From NCBI RefSeq assembly GCF_000308855.1, contig NZ_BAGM01000052.1, positions 1-64,000 of the forward strand: 64,000 bases of DNA. Reading direction: 5' to 3'. Below the pieces are notes generated by a model, which saw nothing but the letters and a program-made list of their open reading frames with translations, searched no databases and had not been told where the DNA came from. The position numbers and the translations under genes are program-made. This document shows, piece after piece, positions 16,402 to 25,335 of the stretch (position 1 is the stretch's first letter; each line of letters starts with the position of its first letter). The DNA comes from Nocardia veterana NBRC 100344 (GTDB lineage: Bacteria > Actinomycetota > Actinomycetes > Mycobacteriales > Mycobacteriaceae).

Positions 16402-17666
16402 TGACCTCGACGACGCGGGACTACGCGGTATTGGCGGGGCTGGACGGGACGGCCGGCTGGCAGGAGGAGTTCTATCGTGACCTGCATGCCCATCCGGAGC
16501 TGTCGCATCAGGAACATCGCACCGCGGGCTTGATTGCCGACAAGTTGCGCTCCTGGGGTTACGACGTGCACCAGGGGGTCGGCGGGACGGGGGTGGTCGG
16601 GATTCTGCGCAACGGGGACGGGCCCGGGGTGCTGCTGCGCGCCGATATCGACGCCCTCCCGGTCCGGGAGGCCACCGGATTGCCTTATGCCAGTTCGGTT
16701 TCCGCGGTCGACCGGGACGGCAACGAGGTGCCGGTGATGCATGCCTGCGGGCACGATGTGCACGTGACCTGCCTGCTCGGCGCCGCGCAGTTGTTCGCAG
16801 AGCGACCCGACGGCTGGCACGGCACGCTCGTGGTGCTCTTCCAGCCCGCCGAAGAGGTCGGCGACGGAGCGCGCGGGATGGTCGACGACGGTCTCGCCAG
16901 TCTGCTGCCGAAGATCGATGTCGCGCTCGGTCAGCACGTCCTGCCCGCGCCCGCCGGCATCGTCGGCACCCGCAGCGGGCCGATGCTGGCGGCCGCCGAC
17001 AGCATGCGGATCACCGTCTACGGACGTGGCGGGCACGGGTCGATGCCGCAGGCCACCGTCGACCCGGTGGTACTGGCCGCGATGATCGTGCTGCGACTGC
17101 AGATGGTGGTCTCGCGCGAGGTGGCGCCGACCGACACCGCGGTTCTCACCATCGGCAGCATCACCGCGGGAACCAAGAGCAACGTGATCGCCGATCATGC
17201 TGTGCTGCAATTGAATGTGCGCACCTACAGCGAATCCGTTCGCACCACGATTCTCGACGCGATCCGCCGGATCGTGCACGCCGAATGTCAGGCGTCCGGG
17301 TCGCCGAAGGATCCCGAATTCGAACTGTTCGATCGCTTCCCGGTGACCGACAACGACCCCGAGGCCACCCGGCGAGTGGCGCAGGCGTTCACCGCCCACT
17401 TCGGCGATCGTGCGATCGAGTTGCCGATGCAGAGCGCCAGCGAGGATTTCAGCGAGATCCCCGATGCCCTCGGTGTGCCCTACACCTATTGGGGTGTCGG
17501 CGGGATCGACCCGGCCACCTATCAAGCGGCTGCGAAAACCGGCCGGATCGCGCAGGAGATCCCGGTGAACCACTCGCCGGGGTTCGCCCCGGTGATCGAA
17601 CCGACCTTGCGCACCGGAACCGAGGCGCTGGTCGTCGCGGCGTCGGCGTGGTTGAGCGGACACTGA
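16401..17666 (+). CDS. M20 family amidohydrolase (hippurate hydrolase-like)
   Basis: A 421-residue metal-dependent amidohydrolase. Motifs are LHAHPELSHQE near residue 28, the metal site HACGHDVHV near 113-121 with its upstream LRADIDALP, the general base in FQPAEEVGDGA near 150, and the C-terminal SASEDFSEI with the last metal-binding His at NHSPGF. The lid domain (GRGGHGSMPQ) lies in the middle. Family members remove acyl groups from N-acyl amino acids. It is cytoplasmic. It overlaps the TRIC channel gene by one base and ends facing a DUF6194 gene across a hairpin. Confidence 0.9.
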   Translation: MTSTTRDYAVLAGLDGTAGWQEEFYRDLHAHPELSHQEHRTAGLIADKLRSWGYDVHQGVGGTGVVGILRNGDGPGVLLRADIDALPVREATGLPYASSVSAVDRDGNEVPVMHACGHDVHVTCLLGAAQLFAERPDGWHGTLVVLFQPAEEVGDGARGMVDDGLASLLPKIDVALGQHVLPAPAGIVGTRSGPMLAAADSMRITVYGRGGHGSMPQATVDPVVLAAMIVLRLQMVVSREVAPTDTAVLTIGSITAGTKSNVIADHAVLQLNVRTYSESVRTTILDAIRRIVHAECQASGSPKDPEFELFDRFPVTDNDPEATRRVAQAFTAHFGDRAIELPMQSASEDFSEIPDALGVPYTYWGVGGIDPATYQAAAKTGRIAQEIPVNHSPGFAPVIEPTLRTGTEALVVAASAWLSGH

Positions 17667-17684
17667 GCGACAACGGCCGATTCC

Positions 17685-17705
17685 GCCGAGCCGGCCGGGC
17701 TCGGC
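17685..17705. terminator. Hairpin between convergent genes
   Basis: GCCGAGCC and GGCTCGGC form an 8-bp stem with a 5-base loop between the converging M20 and DUF6194 genes. There is no T tract, so it is at best a weak or bidirectional terminator. Confidence 0.4.
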
Positions 17706-17724
17706 GCGCGGCTCGGTGAGCGAT

Positions 17725-18189
17725 TCAGCCGTGCGATTCTCGCCGGTCGTACCGTGTCCTGGCCGCGGCGTGGGCGGACCGTAGCAGGTCGCGGACCGCC
17801 GCGTCGGTGCGTGGGCCGGGATCGACCACGGCCAGCCAGCCCTGGCGGGCGTAGACCGGGTGGGCGATCACGGTATCCGCGATGCCGGGGTTCTGGGGCG
17901 CGACGTCGGCGCGCGGGCTGTGGCCCGTCCATCGGGTGAATGCTTCCGTGCCCGCGAAGATGTTGACGCGGAAGGTATTCGGGCGATTCAGTTGGGAGGA
18001 TTCGTCGCCCGGGTAGTCCTTGGTGACGATGGTGGCGAAGGGTTGGGTTCGGGGGAGGACGCCGTCCGGGGCGTAGTAGAAGAAGGTGTCGCCCCAGCTG
18101 ATCTCGGGGGTGCCGTCGCCGGGTTGCGGGCGCAGGGTCAGGACGCCACCGAGGTTCTCGACGAATCCGACGATCTCGTTGATCTCCAT
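17725..18189 (-). CDS. DUF6194 family protein
   Basis: A 154-residue soluble protein. It opens with a short helix, then LRPQPGDGTPEISWGDTFFYYAPDG and TIVTKDYPGDESSQLNR, segments I associate with the DUF6194 family of actinomycetes. It then has FRVNIFAG and a C-terminal region with HPVYARQGWLAVVDP. It resembles small MmcQ/YjbR-like folds but is not clearly one. Function unknown. It is divergent from a MerR-type gene only 20 bases away, so the two share a promoter region and it is the likely target of that regulator. Confidence 0.75.
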   Translation of the reverse strand: MEINEIVGFVENLGGVLTLRPQPGDGTPEISWGDTFFYYAPDGVLPRTQPFATIVTKDYPGDESSQLNRPNTFRVNIFAGTEAFTRWTGHSPRADVAPQNPGIADTVIAHPVYARQGWLAVVDPGPRTDAAVRDLLRSAHAAARTRYDRRESHG

Positions 18190-18209
18190 TGTTCTAGCGT
18201 TTCATTCAT

Positions 18210-19007
18210 GTGCTTGTGGAGACTTCGGCCGATGAAGTGGCTGGTAGTGGTGTGAAAAGTCGCGAATCCGCTGGTCTGCGGACGGTCGATGTGGCCCGGC
18301 GCGCCGGATATTCGGTGCAGCAGGTGCGCAACCTCGAGCGGGACGGGGTGTTGCCGCCGGCCGTGCGGGGACCGTCGGGATATCGACGCTACGCCGAGAT
18401 CCATGTGCGTTTCGCGCGAGCGTATCGATCGTTGGCGGCGGCGATCGGGCCGGTGGCGGCGAAGGAGGTCGTGCGGGCGGCACGGACCGGGCCGGATCTG
18501 CCGGCATTGCTGGATGCCGCGCATGCCCGGCTCGATGCCGAACGGCGCGAGGTGCGGTCGGCCGAACGGGCCGTCGAATCGATCGCCGCGGAACCGATCC
18601 TGGCGGCGGAGCCGGCCGATTCGATGACCGTGGCCGAACTCGCGGACGCACTGGGGGTGCGGCCGTCGACGTTGCGGCACTGGGATGCCGAGGGATTGGT
18701 CGTGCCCGGTCGGTCGGGGGCACGAAGCGCGCGGCTGTACGCGCCGGAGGATGTGCGGGACGCGCGGATCGTGCATCAGCTCCGGCGCGCCGGATATCGC
18801 ATACCCGCACTGCGAGAACTGATGTCGATGCTGCGGCAGGCGTATCGGGTGGGTGATGCCCGCGCCGCGTTGGCCGCGCGCGCGAAGGCGATCGACCGGC
18901 GGTCGTGGGCGCTACTGGCCGCCTCCGCCGCACTCGCTGCGAGCGTGTCGCCACCCGACGGGGCGGGATTCGATTCGGAGTACGGCGGAGGCGGCCCGGC
19001 TGCGTAG
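18210..19007 (+). CDS. MerR family regulator with two HTH domains
   Basis: A 265-residue regulator with two MerR-type winged helices. One is at about residues 24-72 (TVDVARRAGYSVQQVRNLERDG, then GYRRYAEI) and one at about 140-205 (TVAELADALGVRPSTLRHWDAEG, then RLYAPEDVRDARIV). They are joined by an alpha-helical linker of about 60 residues. No metal-binding cysteines follow, so a metal sensor is unlikely. The GTG start at 18210 is the longest option; GTG codons nearby are alternatives. It shares a 20-base intergenic space with the divergent DUF6194 gene. The tandem layout could allow binding as a monomer. Confidence 0.8.
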   Translation: MLVETSADEVAGSGVKSRESAGLRTVDVARRAGYSVQQVRNLERDGVLPPAVRGPSGYRRYAEIHVRFARAYRSLAAAIGPVAAKEVVRAARTGPDLPALLDAAHARLDAERREVRSAERAVESIAAEPILAAEPADSMTVAELADALGVRPSTLRHWDAEGLVVPGRSGARSARLYAPEDVRDARIVHQLRRAGYRIPALRELMSMLRQAYRVGDARAALAARAKAIDRRSWALLAASAALAASVSPPDGAGFDSEYGGGGPAA

Positions 19008-19013
19008 GTGTGC

Positions 19014-20207
19014 TCAGCGCGTGGCCGCGCGCACCCGGTCGACCGGGTGCGGAACGCGCCGGCGGCGATCGGTGAGTACGACGCCGACCGCGATCGCGCT
19101 GAAGGCGGCGCTGCACCACAGTGCGGTCGCCGGACGATCGGTGTGGTCGACAACCGGACCGGCGGTGGCGGGGCCGAGAACGGCGCCGACGTTGAACGCG
19201 GTGGTCGCCAGGGCACCGGCGATTCGCGGCGCCGCCGCGGTGGCGGTCTGCACGATCGATGCGATCAGGGTCGAGCCGACACCGAAGGCGATCGCCCCGG
19301 CCACCGCGGACATGAGCAGAACGCCGAGCAGCGATTGCGCCGAGACCGCGGCCAGCAGCCACACCGCCACGAGGCTCACCGTTGCGACGACCACGATCCG
19401 CCGCTGATACCGGTCGGCGAACCGCCCGGCAACCGTCACCCCGGCGAACGAGCCGAGCCCGAAGACGGCCAGTACCAACGGAATCCATCCACGATGGCCG
19501 GTCGCGCCGGCGGTGACGGCGCCGAGATAGGTGAAGCCGGCGAAGGTGGCCGCGTTCACCAGGATTCCGCGCACCGCGGCGATCAGCGTCGGCCGCTGCC
19601 GCAGCACCGACCACTCCCGCCGGATCGAGCCCGCCCGGCTCGCCGACGGCTCACCGCCGTCGGCAGCGCGACCGAGCATCCGCCACACCGGCAGCAGGGT
19701 CGCCGCGGTGAGCGCGGCCACCGCCCAGAACGCCGACCGCCAACCCCAGATCTGCCCCAGCGCGGTGCCCGCGGGAACGCCGACGATGCAGGCCACCGTC
19801 ACCCCGGACACCACCACCGAGGTCGCGCGACCGACCGCGCCGGAGCCGACCACTCGCGGCAGCGCGGCCAGCGCCACCGCCAGGAACCCGGCGTCCGCGA
19901 CGGCCGCAACCACGCGGGTCACCAGCAACAGCGTGAAATCCGTTGCGAGAGCGCCCACTACGTGCGCCAGACAGAACAGGCTCGAGAAGGCGGTCACCGC
20001 CCAGCGGATCGGCAACCGGCCCGCGGTGATCGCCAGCACCGGCGCACCCACCACCATACCGGCGGCGAACAACGAGGTCAGCAGGCCGGCAGTGCCGAGC
20101 GACACCCCGGTGTCGGTCGCGATCCGCTCCAACAGTCCCGAGACCATGAATTCCGATGTGCCCTGGGCGAAAACCGCCACAGCCAGCACGAAAACCACAA
20201 TTGGCAT
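19014..20207 (-). CDS. MFS exporter of the Cmx/CmrA chloramphenicol type
   Basis: A 397-residue major facilitator with about 12 helices. The N-terminus (MPIVVFVLAVAVFAQGTSEFM) matches the DHA1-type chloramphenicol exporters Cmx/CmrA of corynebacteria and rhodococci. Family motif C is seen as the VGVPAGTALGQIWGWRSAFW region near residue 135. It would export a hydrophobic drug by proton antiport. ATG 20207 follows a GGAGTT site; the longer frame covers a structured leader. Two GC-rich hairpins in that leader could pair with each other and may control expression. Actual resistance is not proven by sequence. Confidence 0.85.
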   Translation of the reverse strand: MPIVVFVLAVAVFAQGTSEFMVSGLLERIATDTGVSLGTAGLLTSLFAAGMVVGAPVLAITAGRLPIRWAVTAFSSLFCLAHVVGALATDFTLLLVTRVVAAVADAGFLAVALAALPRVVGSGAVGRATSVVVSGVTVACIVGVPAGTALGQIWGWRSAFWAVAALTAATLLPVWRMLGRAADGGEPSASRAGSIRREWSVLRQRPTLIAAVRGILVNAATFAGFTYLGAVTAGATGHRGWIPLVLAVFGLGSFAGVTVAGRFADRYQRRIVVVATVSLVAVWLLAAVSAQSLLGVLLMSAVAGAIAFGVGSTLIASIVQTATAAAPRIAGALATTAFNVGAVLGPATAGPVVDHTDRPATALWCSAAFSAIAVGVVLTDRRRRVPHPVDRVRAATR

Positions 20208-20263
20208 AGGAGAGAACTCCCCGGATACGGGACGCCGCAGCGGGGAGCCACGGCATCCGAGAC

Positions 20264-20294
20264 GGCTGCGGAACCGGGCGCCGCCCGGCCGCAG
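20264..20294 (-). promoter_or_regulatory. Leader hairpin H2 of the Cmx-like gene
   Basis: CTGCGG (20266-20271) pairs with CCGCAG (20289-20294) around an inner CCGGGC/GCCCGG stem, with two unpaired A residues. It lies 57 bases before the exporter start codon. On the transcript it contains an 11-nt run exactly complementary to the left arm of the upstream hairpin H1, so the two structures exclude one another. Confidence 0.5.
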
Positions 20295-20360
20295 AAATCC
20301 ACCAGCATCCGGCGCTGCGAGATACCGGTCGCGCGGCGACCGGCAGTACATACCCACAAC

Positions 20361-20386
20361 GCCGCCCGGCCCGTGGGCCGGGCGGC
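20361..20386 (-). promoter_or_regulatory. Leader hairpin H1 of the Cmx-like gene
   Basis: GCCGCCCGGCCC and GGGCCGGGCGGC form a perfect 12-bp inverted repeat with a two-base centre (20373-20374), upstream of the exporter on the same transcript side as hairpin H2. It would be very stable. No T tract follows directly, so it looks more like a control element than a terminator. Confidence 0.5.
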
Positions 20387-20532
20387 TACCGTTCGGATGC
20401 CTCCGGAGAATTCACCCCGACACCATAACAACGCCGGCGCGCAGGTTCGACGGAATATTCGCGCGGCCCGCACCGGCGGACGACGCGTGGCTCGCTCGTA
20501 CCCGATCGACGCCGATCTCGGTGTCGCCGAAA

Positions 20533-20949
20533 TCAGGAAACCGGTGCGTCCGAAGCGATGTCGGGCGCCAACGGGGCGATGACGCCGATGATGTCGGAAA
20601 CCGTCGCCGCCAGCACGCCGGCCGCGTGCAGAGCGTCGGTCAGATGCCCGGCGACCAGGCTGAAGTGGTGCATGGTGATGCCGCGGCCCTGATGGACCTG
20701 CTTCATCGGGGCGCCGGTATAGGGCAGCGGCCCGCCGAGCGCGGCGGCGAAGAATTCCACCTGTCGACCCTTCAACCGCGACATGTTGGTGCCGGAGAAG
20801 AAGCCGGCGAGCTCCTCGTCGGCGAGGACCCGGCGGTAGAAGTCCTCGACCACGGTCTCCAGGGCTTCGTGCCCACCGATCTGCTCGTAGATCGACGCCG
20901 AGGCGGACGGGGCGGAGGACGATTTCGAGAAACGGGAGGGAATTCGCAT
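20533..20949 (-). CDS. glbN: Group I truncated haemoglobin
   Basis: A 138-residue protein. After a variable Ser-rich head it follows mycobacterial GlbN closely: [23 protein letters not shown] with the distal B10 tyrosine, [18 protein letters not shown], and [16 protein letters not shown] with the proximal histidine. Mycobacterial GlbN is a nitric oxide dioxygenase that protects respiration from NO using oxygen. The protein is cytoplasmic or membrane-associated. It stands alone, with about 125 bases to the exporter leader and 186 to the next gene upstream. Identification is firm. Confidence 0.95.
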   Translation of the reverse strand: MRIPSRFSKSSSAPSASASIYEQIGGHEALETVVEDFYRRVLADEELAGFFSGTNMSRLKGRQVEFFAAALGGPLPYTGAPMKQVHQGRGITMHHFSLVAGHLTDALHAAGVLAATVSDIIGVIAPLAPDIASDAPVS

Positions 20950-21135
20950 GAAAACAGCGAATCACCGCCGTGTTTCCCGATCGTTGATCCGGTGTCGCCG
21001 TCGAGTTGCCGTGTGTAGAAAGACGATTTCTCCGATCTCACATCCGCTGTGCGGGCGCGGCGAGGTTTCTCGCGACGGGGTCTCGAACGCCTCGTCCGGA
21101 CGCGCCTCGACAGTGGCGGAGGTGGGTGTATCCGA

Positions 21136-21783
21136 TCACGGCACGGCCGGTACCGCCCGGCTGGGATCGACACCGGAGAACGCGAGAGAGATGACGAATC
21201 CGGCCGCCTCCTCCAGCTGCCGGGCCCGGTCGAGGCCGCCGAATACCGTCGCGGCGGCCCCGACGTCCCGGACCAACTGCTCGGTGGTCCGCAGGGCGGC
21301 CGGATCGTCACCGCAGATCGAGACCGTCACCGTCGCGGTCTCGCCGGTGGTCCACTGCTCGCTGGGAAACAGATGGAAGGCCTTGACCACTCGGGCGCCC
21401 GGGGCCAGCTCCGCCACCCGCCGCGCGTGGGACATGCCGGGCGGGAGGCGCAGCATGCCGACTCCGTGCTCGACCGCGTTGACCGGATCGATGACGGTGC
21501 GGCCGGACAGGCTGCCGCTCGGCGCGCCGACCGCGCGCAGGACGTCCTCGGTGCCGGTGTATGCGACCGCCAGTAGCACCACCTCGGCGTCGGCGACGGA
21601 TTCCGCGAGCGGGACGGCTCGGATCGCGCCGAGCCGCTGGGCCGGTAGAGCGGCGAGCCGCTGGGCCAGCTGCCGCGCCTTGACCGGCGATCGTCCGGCG
21701 ACCGTGATGTCGTGTCCGGCGCGGGCCCACCGGCTGCCCAATGCCTCGGCCAAGGTGCCCGTTCCCAGAATCGTGATGCGCAT
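21136..21783 (-). CDS. NADPH-dependent F420 reductase-like oxidoreductase
   Basis: A 215-residue Rossmann protein. The N-terminus MRITILGTGTLAEALGSRW is a GxGxxA-type NADP site, AGRSP near residue 30 suits NADPH, and AFHLFPS near residue 140 and the C-terminal DRARQLEEA fit the NADPH:F420 reductase and NAD-binding family. It may transfer hydride between NADPH and F420 or an unrelated substrate; short relatives without the F420 contact also exist. It is divergent from an HxlR regulator with a 16-bp palindrome between them and is the obvious target. Confidence 0.75.
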   Translation of the reverse strand: MRITILGTGTLAEALGSRWARAGHDITVAGRSPVKARQLAQRLAALPAQRLGAIRAVPLAESVADAEVVLLAVAYTGTEDVLRAVGAPSGSLSGRTVIDPVNAVEHGVGMLRLPPGMSHARRVAELAPGARVVKAFHLFPSEQWTTGETATVTVSICGDDPAALRTTEQLVRDVGAAATVFGGLDRARQLEEAAGFVISLAFSGVDPSRAVPAVP

Positions 21784-21833
21784 CCGCTGCTCCTTCGAGT
21801 TGTCGATCCGGCGTTACGGTAGGCATGTCGATA

Positions 21834-21849
21834 CGCACCGATCGGTGCG
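21834..21849. promoter_or_regulatory. 16-bp palindrome, candidate HxlR operator
   Basis: CGCACCGATCGGTGCG is a perfect inverted repeat in the 90 bases between the oxidoreductase and the divergent HxlR-type gene. It lies 24 bases from the regulator start, a position that could repress both promoters. Confidence 0.65.
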
Positions 21850-21873
21850 CAACGGACGGGTGATCATCACAGG

Positions 21874-22254
21874 ATGAGTGGCTACGACGAACATGCCGGC
21901 GAACTGGTCGCCGACTGCCGGTTACGCGCGGCGACCGACCTTTTCGCGCACACCTGGGATCCCGTGGTGCTGGTCGGGCTGCTCGGCGGGCCGCGGCGGC
22001 GCAGCGATCTGCGGGCCGAGATCGGCGGCATCAGCGACAAGGCGTTGACCGAGGCCCTGCGCCGGCTTCTCGGCCACCGCCTGATCGAACGCCACCGCTA
22101 CGCGCAGGCACCGCCCCGGGTGGAGTACGCGCTGACCCCGCTGGGCCGCAGCCTGGTCGAGGGACCGATGCGCGCGCTCGGCGACTGGGTGGAGGAACAC
22201 GGGGACGAACTGCTCGGGCCGGAGCCGAGCGACGAACCGGGGATGAGCGCGTAG
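21874..22254 (+). CDS. HxlR family transcriptional regulator
   Basis: A 126-residue winged-helix regulator. The N-terminus has Cys in ADCRLRAATDLFAHTWDPVVLVGLLGG, the HTH is RRRSDLRAEIGGISDKALTEALRRLL, and the wing and PRVEYALTPLGRSLV segment are classic HxlR. Many family members sense electrophiles or quinones through the N-terminal cysteine, which is present here at about residue 15. It is divergent from an NADP-dependent oxidoreductase and shares a palindromic operator candidate with it, so redox-responsive control is plausible. Confidence 0.9.
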   Translation: MSGYDEHAGELVADCRLRAATDLFAHTWDPVVLVGLLGGPRRRSDLRAEIGGISDKALTEALRRLLGHRLIERHRYAQAPPRVEYALTPLGRSLVEGPMRALGDWVEEHGDELLGPEPSDEPGMSA

Positions 22255-22315
22255 CCCGGATCGACACGGCGGGACGGGCGCCGACCACCGGTCGACCGCT
22301 CGATAAGCTCGCCCG

Positions 22316-23416
22316 GTGACCGACGAGACGCTGCAGCAGGGCCCCATCCACGCCGTCCACACCGAGTTGGGCGCGACCTTCGCCCCGTTCGGGGGATGGG
22401 AGATGCCCGTGCAGTACGCGGGCACGGTCGCCGAACATACCGCGGTGCGGAGCACCGTCGGTGTCTTCGACGTGAGCCACCTCGGCAAGGCGACCGTCCG
22501 GGGAGCCGGTGCGGCGGAATTCGTGAACGCGGCGCTGACCAACGACCTCGGCCGCATCGGTCCGGGCAAGGCGCAATACACGCTGTGCTGCACCGAAGCG
22601 GGCGGGGTGATCGATGATCTGATTGCCTACTACGTCGGCGACGACGAGATCTTCCTGGTGCCGAACGCGGCCAACACCGCGGCCGTCGTGGCCGAGCTGC
22701 GCGCGGCGGCGCCCGAGGGGATCTCGATCACCGACCAGCATCGCGAGTTCGCCGTCTTCGCCGTGCAGGGGCCGAAGTCCGCCGATGTGCTCGGCGCGCT
22801 GGGACTTCCCACCGATATGGAGTACATGGCGTTCGCCGACGCCGAATGGGACGGCCGCCCGGTGCGGGTGTGCCGGACGGGGTACACCGGCGAGCACGGT
22901 TACGAACTGCTGCCGCGCTGGGCCGACGCCGAGGCGGTCTTCCGCGCGCTGCTGGCGCAGGTGACGGCCGCGGGTGGGCAACCGGCCGGGCTGGGCGCGC
23001 GCGACACGCTGCGCACCGAGATGGGCTATCCGCTGCACGGACACGAACTGACACTGGATATTTCGCCGGTGCAGGCCCGGGCGGGCTGGGCGGTGGGCTG
23101 GAAGAAGCCCGCGTTCTGGGGCAAAGCCGCACTGACACAGGAGAAAACGGACGGCCCGCGGCGAATCCTGCTGGGGCTCAAGGCGATCGATCGAGGTGTG
23201 CTGCGGCAAGGGCAGACCGTCCTGCGGGGGGAGGAGAAGGTCGGGGAGACCACCTCGGGGACGTTCTCGCCCAGCCTCAAGGTGGGTATCGCGCTGGCTT
23301 TGCTGAACACCGATGCCGGGCTCGAGCCGGGTGACGAGGTCGCCGTCGATGTGCGCGGGCGCCGGTTGCGCGCCGAGGTGGTGCGGCCGCCCTTCGTCGC
23401 CCCGCGCACGTCCTAG
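22316..23416 (+). CDS. gcvT: Aminomethyltransferase, glycine cleavage T protein
   Basis: A 366-residue T protein of the glycine cleavage system. It takes the aminomethyl group from H protein, passes the one-carbon unit to tetrahydrofolate and releases ammonia. Motifs are [31 protein letters not shown] near residue 193 and [18 protein letters not shown] near residue 225 with the catalytic Asp. Start GTG is at 22316. Length is typical. As in mycobacteria it precedes ilvE in the same direction, with 217 bases between. No glycine riboswitch was seen upstream. Confidence 0.95.
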   Translation: MTDETLQQGPIHAVHTELGATFAPFGGWEMPVQYAGTVAEHTAVRSTVGVFDVSHLGKATVRGAGAAEFVNAALTNDLGRIGPGKAQYTLCCTEAGGVIDDLIAYYVGDDEIFLVPNAANTAAVVAELRAAAPEGISITDQHREFAVFAVQGPKSADVLGALGLPTDMEYMAFADAEWDGRPVRVCRTGYTGEHGYELLPRWADAEAVFRALLAQVTAAGGQPAGLGARDTLRTEMGYPLHGHELTLDISPVQARAGWAVGWKKPAFWGKAALTQEKTDGPRRILLGLKAIDRGVLRQGQTVLRGEEKVGETTSGTFSPSLKVGIALALLNTDAGLEPGDEVAVDVRGRRLRAEVVRPPFVAPRTS

Positions 23417-23633
23417 CGCGGTCGACCACACCGGTCGACGACGAACCCGATGACCCGCGTTCGCCGGGGAGGGAGGCGAGGCAGTCTCGCTCGCGAGAGC
23501 AGCGCTCCCGCGTGCCGGCGAGGGGGAGACGGGCCGGTCGTCGGGTGAGACCGTGGCTCTGACGGTGCGGCCTCGTCCTGCCGACGCAGGTCCGCGCATC
23601 GGCGCCGAGTACCGCAGTTCTAGTATCGAGATC

Positions 23634-24734
23634 ATGACAGTTGCCGCACAGTTCACCCGTACCCCGCATCCCGCCCCGGTTCCGGCGGATCGGCGCGCGG
23701 AGATTCTGGCGGCGCCCGGGTTCGGCCGGTACTTCACCGACCACATGGTGTCGATCGACTACATCGACGGCCAGTGGACCAACGCACGGGTCGAACCGTA
23801 CGGACCGCTGTCGATGGATCCGGCGACGATGGTGTTCCACTACGGTCAGGCCATCTTCGAGGGGCTCAAGGCGTACCGGCAGGCCGACGGCAGCATCGCC
23901 ACCTTCCGCATCGACGCCAACGCGGCGCGGTTCCAGCGGTCGGCGCGGCGGCTGGCGATGGCGGAGCTGCCGGAGGAACTGTTCATCGAGTCGGTGCGGC
24001 AGCTGCTCGAGGTCGACGCGGACTGGGTGCCCGCGGCCGGTGGTGAGGAGTCGCTGTATCTGCGGCCGTTCATGTTCGCCACCGAGGCCGGGCTCGGCGT
24101 GAAACCCGCCGCCGCCTACAAGTATCTGCTGCTGGGATCGCCTGCGGGAGCGTACTTTCCGCGTGGCGTGAAGCCGGTGCGGGTGTGGCTGTCCACCGAA
24201 TACGTGCGCGCCGCGCCCGGGGGCACCGGTGAGGCCAAGGTGGCCGGCAACTACGCCTCCTCGCTGCTGGCCCAGCAGCAAGCCACCGAGAAGGGCTGCG
24301 ATCAGGTGGTGTGGCTCGACGCGTGTGAGCGCAAGTACGTCGAGGAGATGGGCACCAACAACCTGTTCTTCGTCTACGGGTCCGGTTCCGAGGCGCGGCT
24401 GGTGACCCCGGAACTGTCCGGTTCGCTGCTGCCGGGCATCACCCGCGACAGCCTGCTGACACTGGCCGCCGACTCCGGCTACCCGGTGGAGGAACGCAAG
24501 GTCTCGGTCGAGGAGTGGCGTGCGGGCGCGGAATCCGGCGAGATCACCGAGGTGTTCGCGTGTGGGACCGCCGCCGTCATCACCCCGGTCGGCTGGGTGC
24601 ACTCCGCCGAGGGCGAATTCGAGATCGGCGGCGGTCAGCCGGGTGAGGTCACCATGGCACTGCGCGACACCCTGACCGGAATCCAGCGCGGAACCTTCGC
24701 CGACAACCACGGCTGGTTGCGCACCCTGGCCTGA
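23634..24734 (+). CDS. ilvE: Branched-chain amino acid aminotransferase
   Basis: A 366-residue fold-type IV PLP enzyme that makes leucine, isoleucine and valine from their keto acids using glutamate. Motifs are [24 protein letters not shown], the PLP lysine in [12 protein letters not shown] near residue 204, [11 protein letters not shown] and [11 protein letters not shown]. Length matches the actinobacterial type. ATG 23634 starts the family-like N-terminus; the frame is open for 27 codons before it. It lies in the same order with gcvT as in mycobacteria. It is convergent with a sulfatase remnant. Confidence 0.96.
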   Translation: MTVAAQFTRTPHPAPVPADRRAEILAAPGFGRYFTDHMVSIDYIDGQWTNARVEPYGPLSMDPATMVFHYGQAIFEGLKAYRQADGSIATFRIDANAARFQRSARRLAMAELPEELFIESVRQLLEVDADWVPAAGGEESLYLRPFMFATEAGLGVKPAAAYKYLLLGSPAGAYFPRGVKPVRVWLSTEYVRAAPGGTGEAKVAGNYASSLLAQQQATEKGCDQVVWLDACERKYVEEMGTNNLFFVYGSGSEARLVTPELSGSLLPGITRDSLLTLAADSGYPVEERKVSVEEWRAGAESGEITEVFACGTAAVITPVGWVHSAEGEFEIGGGQPGEVTMALRDTLTGIQRGTFADNHGWLRTLA

Positions 24735-24843
24735 GGTCGTGGCGCGACCCAGCGTCGATGCATGCGGCGCCCCGGACCGCGCCGGAGCGCCGCGGCGGCA
24801 TCGTCAGTCCCGTGACAATGCCGCCTCGTCATGCTTTTCGACA

Positions 24844-25183
24844 TCGATATACGGAAATCGACACCGATGGTGTGTTTCCCGGGTGCCGGAGCGGACGCCT
24901 CCAGCCGCTGCTCCGGCGGTATGCCCAGCAAGTTGTAGGTGTAGCGCACCGTCCCGTCCTCGACGTACAGCGCGTGACCACCGAACCGCGACCCGTGGGA
25001 GAAGATCACCTCGGCGCTGCCGGCCGTCGTGGTGACCTCGGCGAGGACCTCGAATTCCAGCCCGAGGAAGGTCTGCAGATCCTTGCCGCTGACCGCGAGG
25101 TCGTTGAGCGGGAGCACCTTGTTGATCTCGGCTTCCCGGAACCAGAGGCCGAGTGCACCACCGGTCGTGGCGGCGGACCTCAT
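24844..25183 (-). pseudogene. Remnant of an arylsulfatase C-terminal domain
   Basis: On the minus strand the residues LWFREAEINKVLPLNDL, then SHGSRFGGHALYVEDG and YTYNLLGIPPEQRL, match the end of the large actinobacterial arylsulfatases. The catalytic domain of about 400 residues with the formylglycine Cys is missing. A loop after FLGLEFE also seems deleted, since the text jumps straight to VLAEV. After about 24844 the homology stops in unrelated sequence. Only about 113 residues survive. The fragment ends next to the start of an intact formylglycine-generating enzyme on the other strand, so a sulfatase/activator pair has probably lost its sulfatase. Confidence 0.75.
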
Positions 25184-25335
25184 CCGCTCGGGTGAATGAC
25201 GGTGTCACCGCCGCTGCCGCGCACCCCGTTGCCGATACCGCCACGACCTGGCGAATCGGGCGGTACGGTCGGATCAGCGTACGGCCGGCTACCGCTGCCG
25301 GCGTTGACGTTTCGGACAGTGAGGGAGAGGAAGTC

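Noticed and set aside
23417..23633. A 5' extension of ilvE from GTG 23553
   Set aside because: The extra 27 residues are unlike the family N-terminus; ATG 23634 gives the usual length.
22031..23746. A 571-residue minus-strand open frame opposite gcvT
   Set aside because: Antisense shadow; gcvT has full motifs and codon bias on the plus strand.
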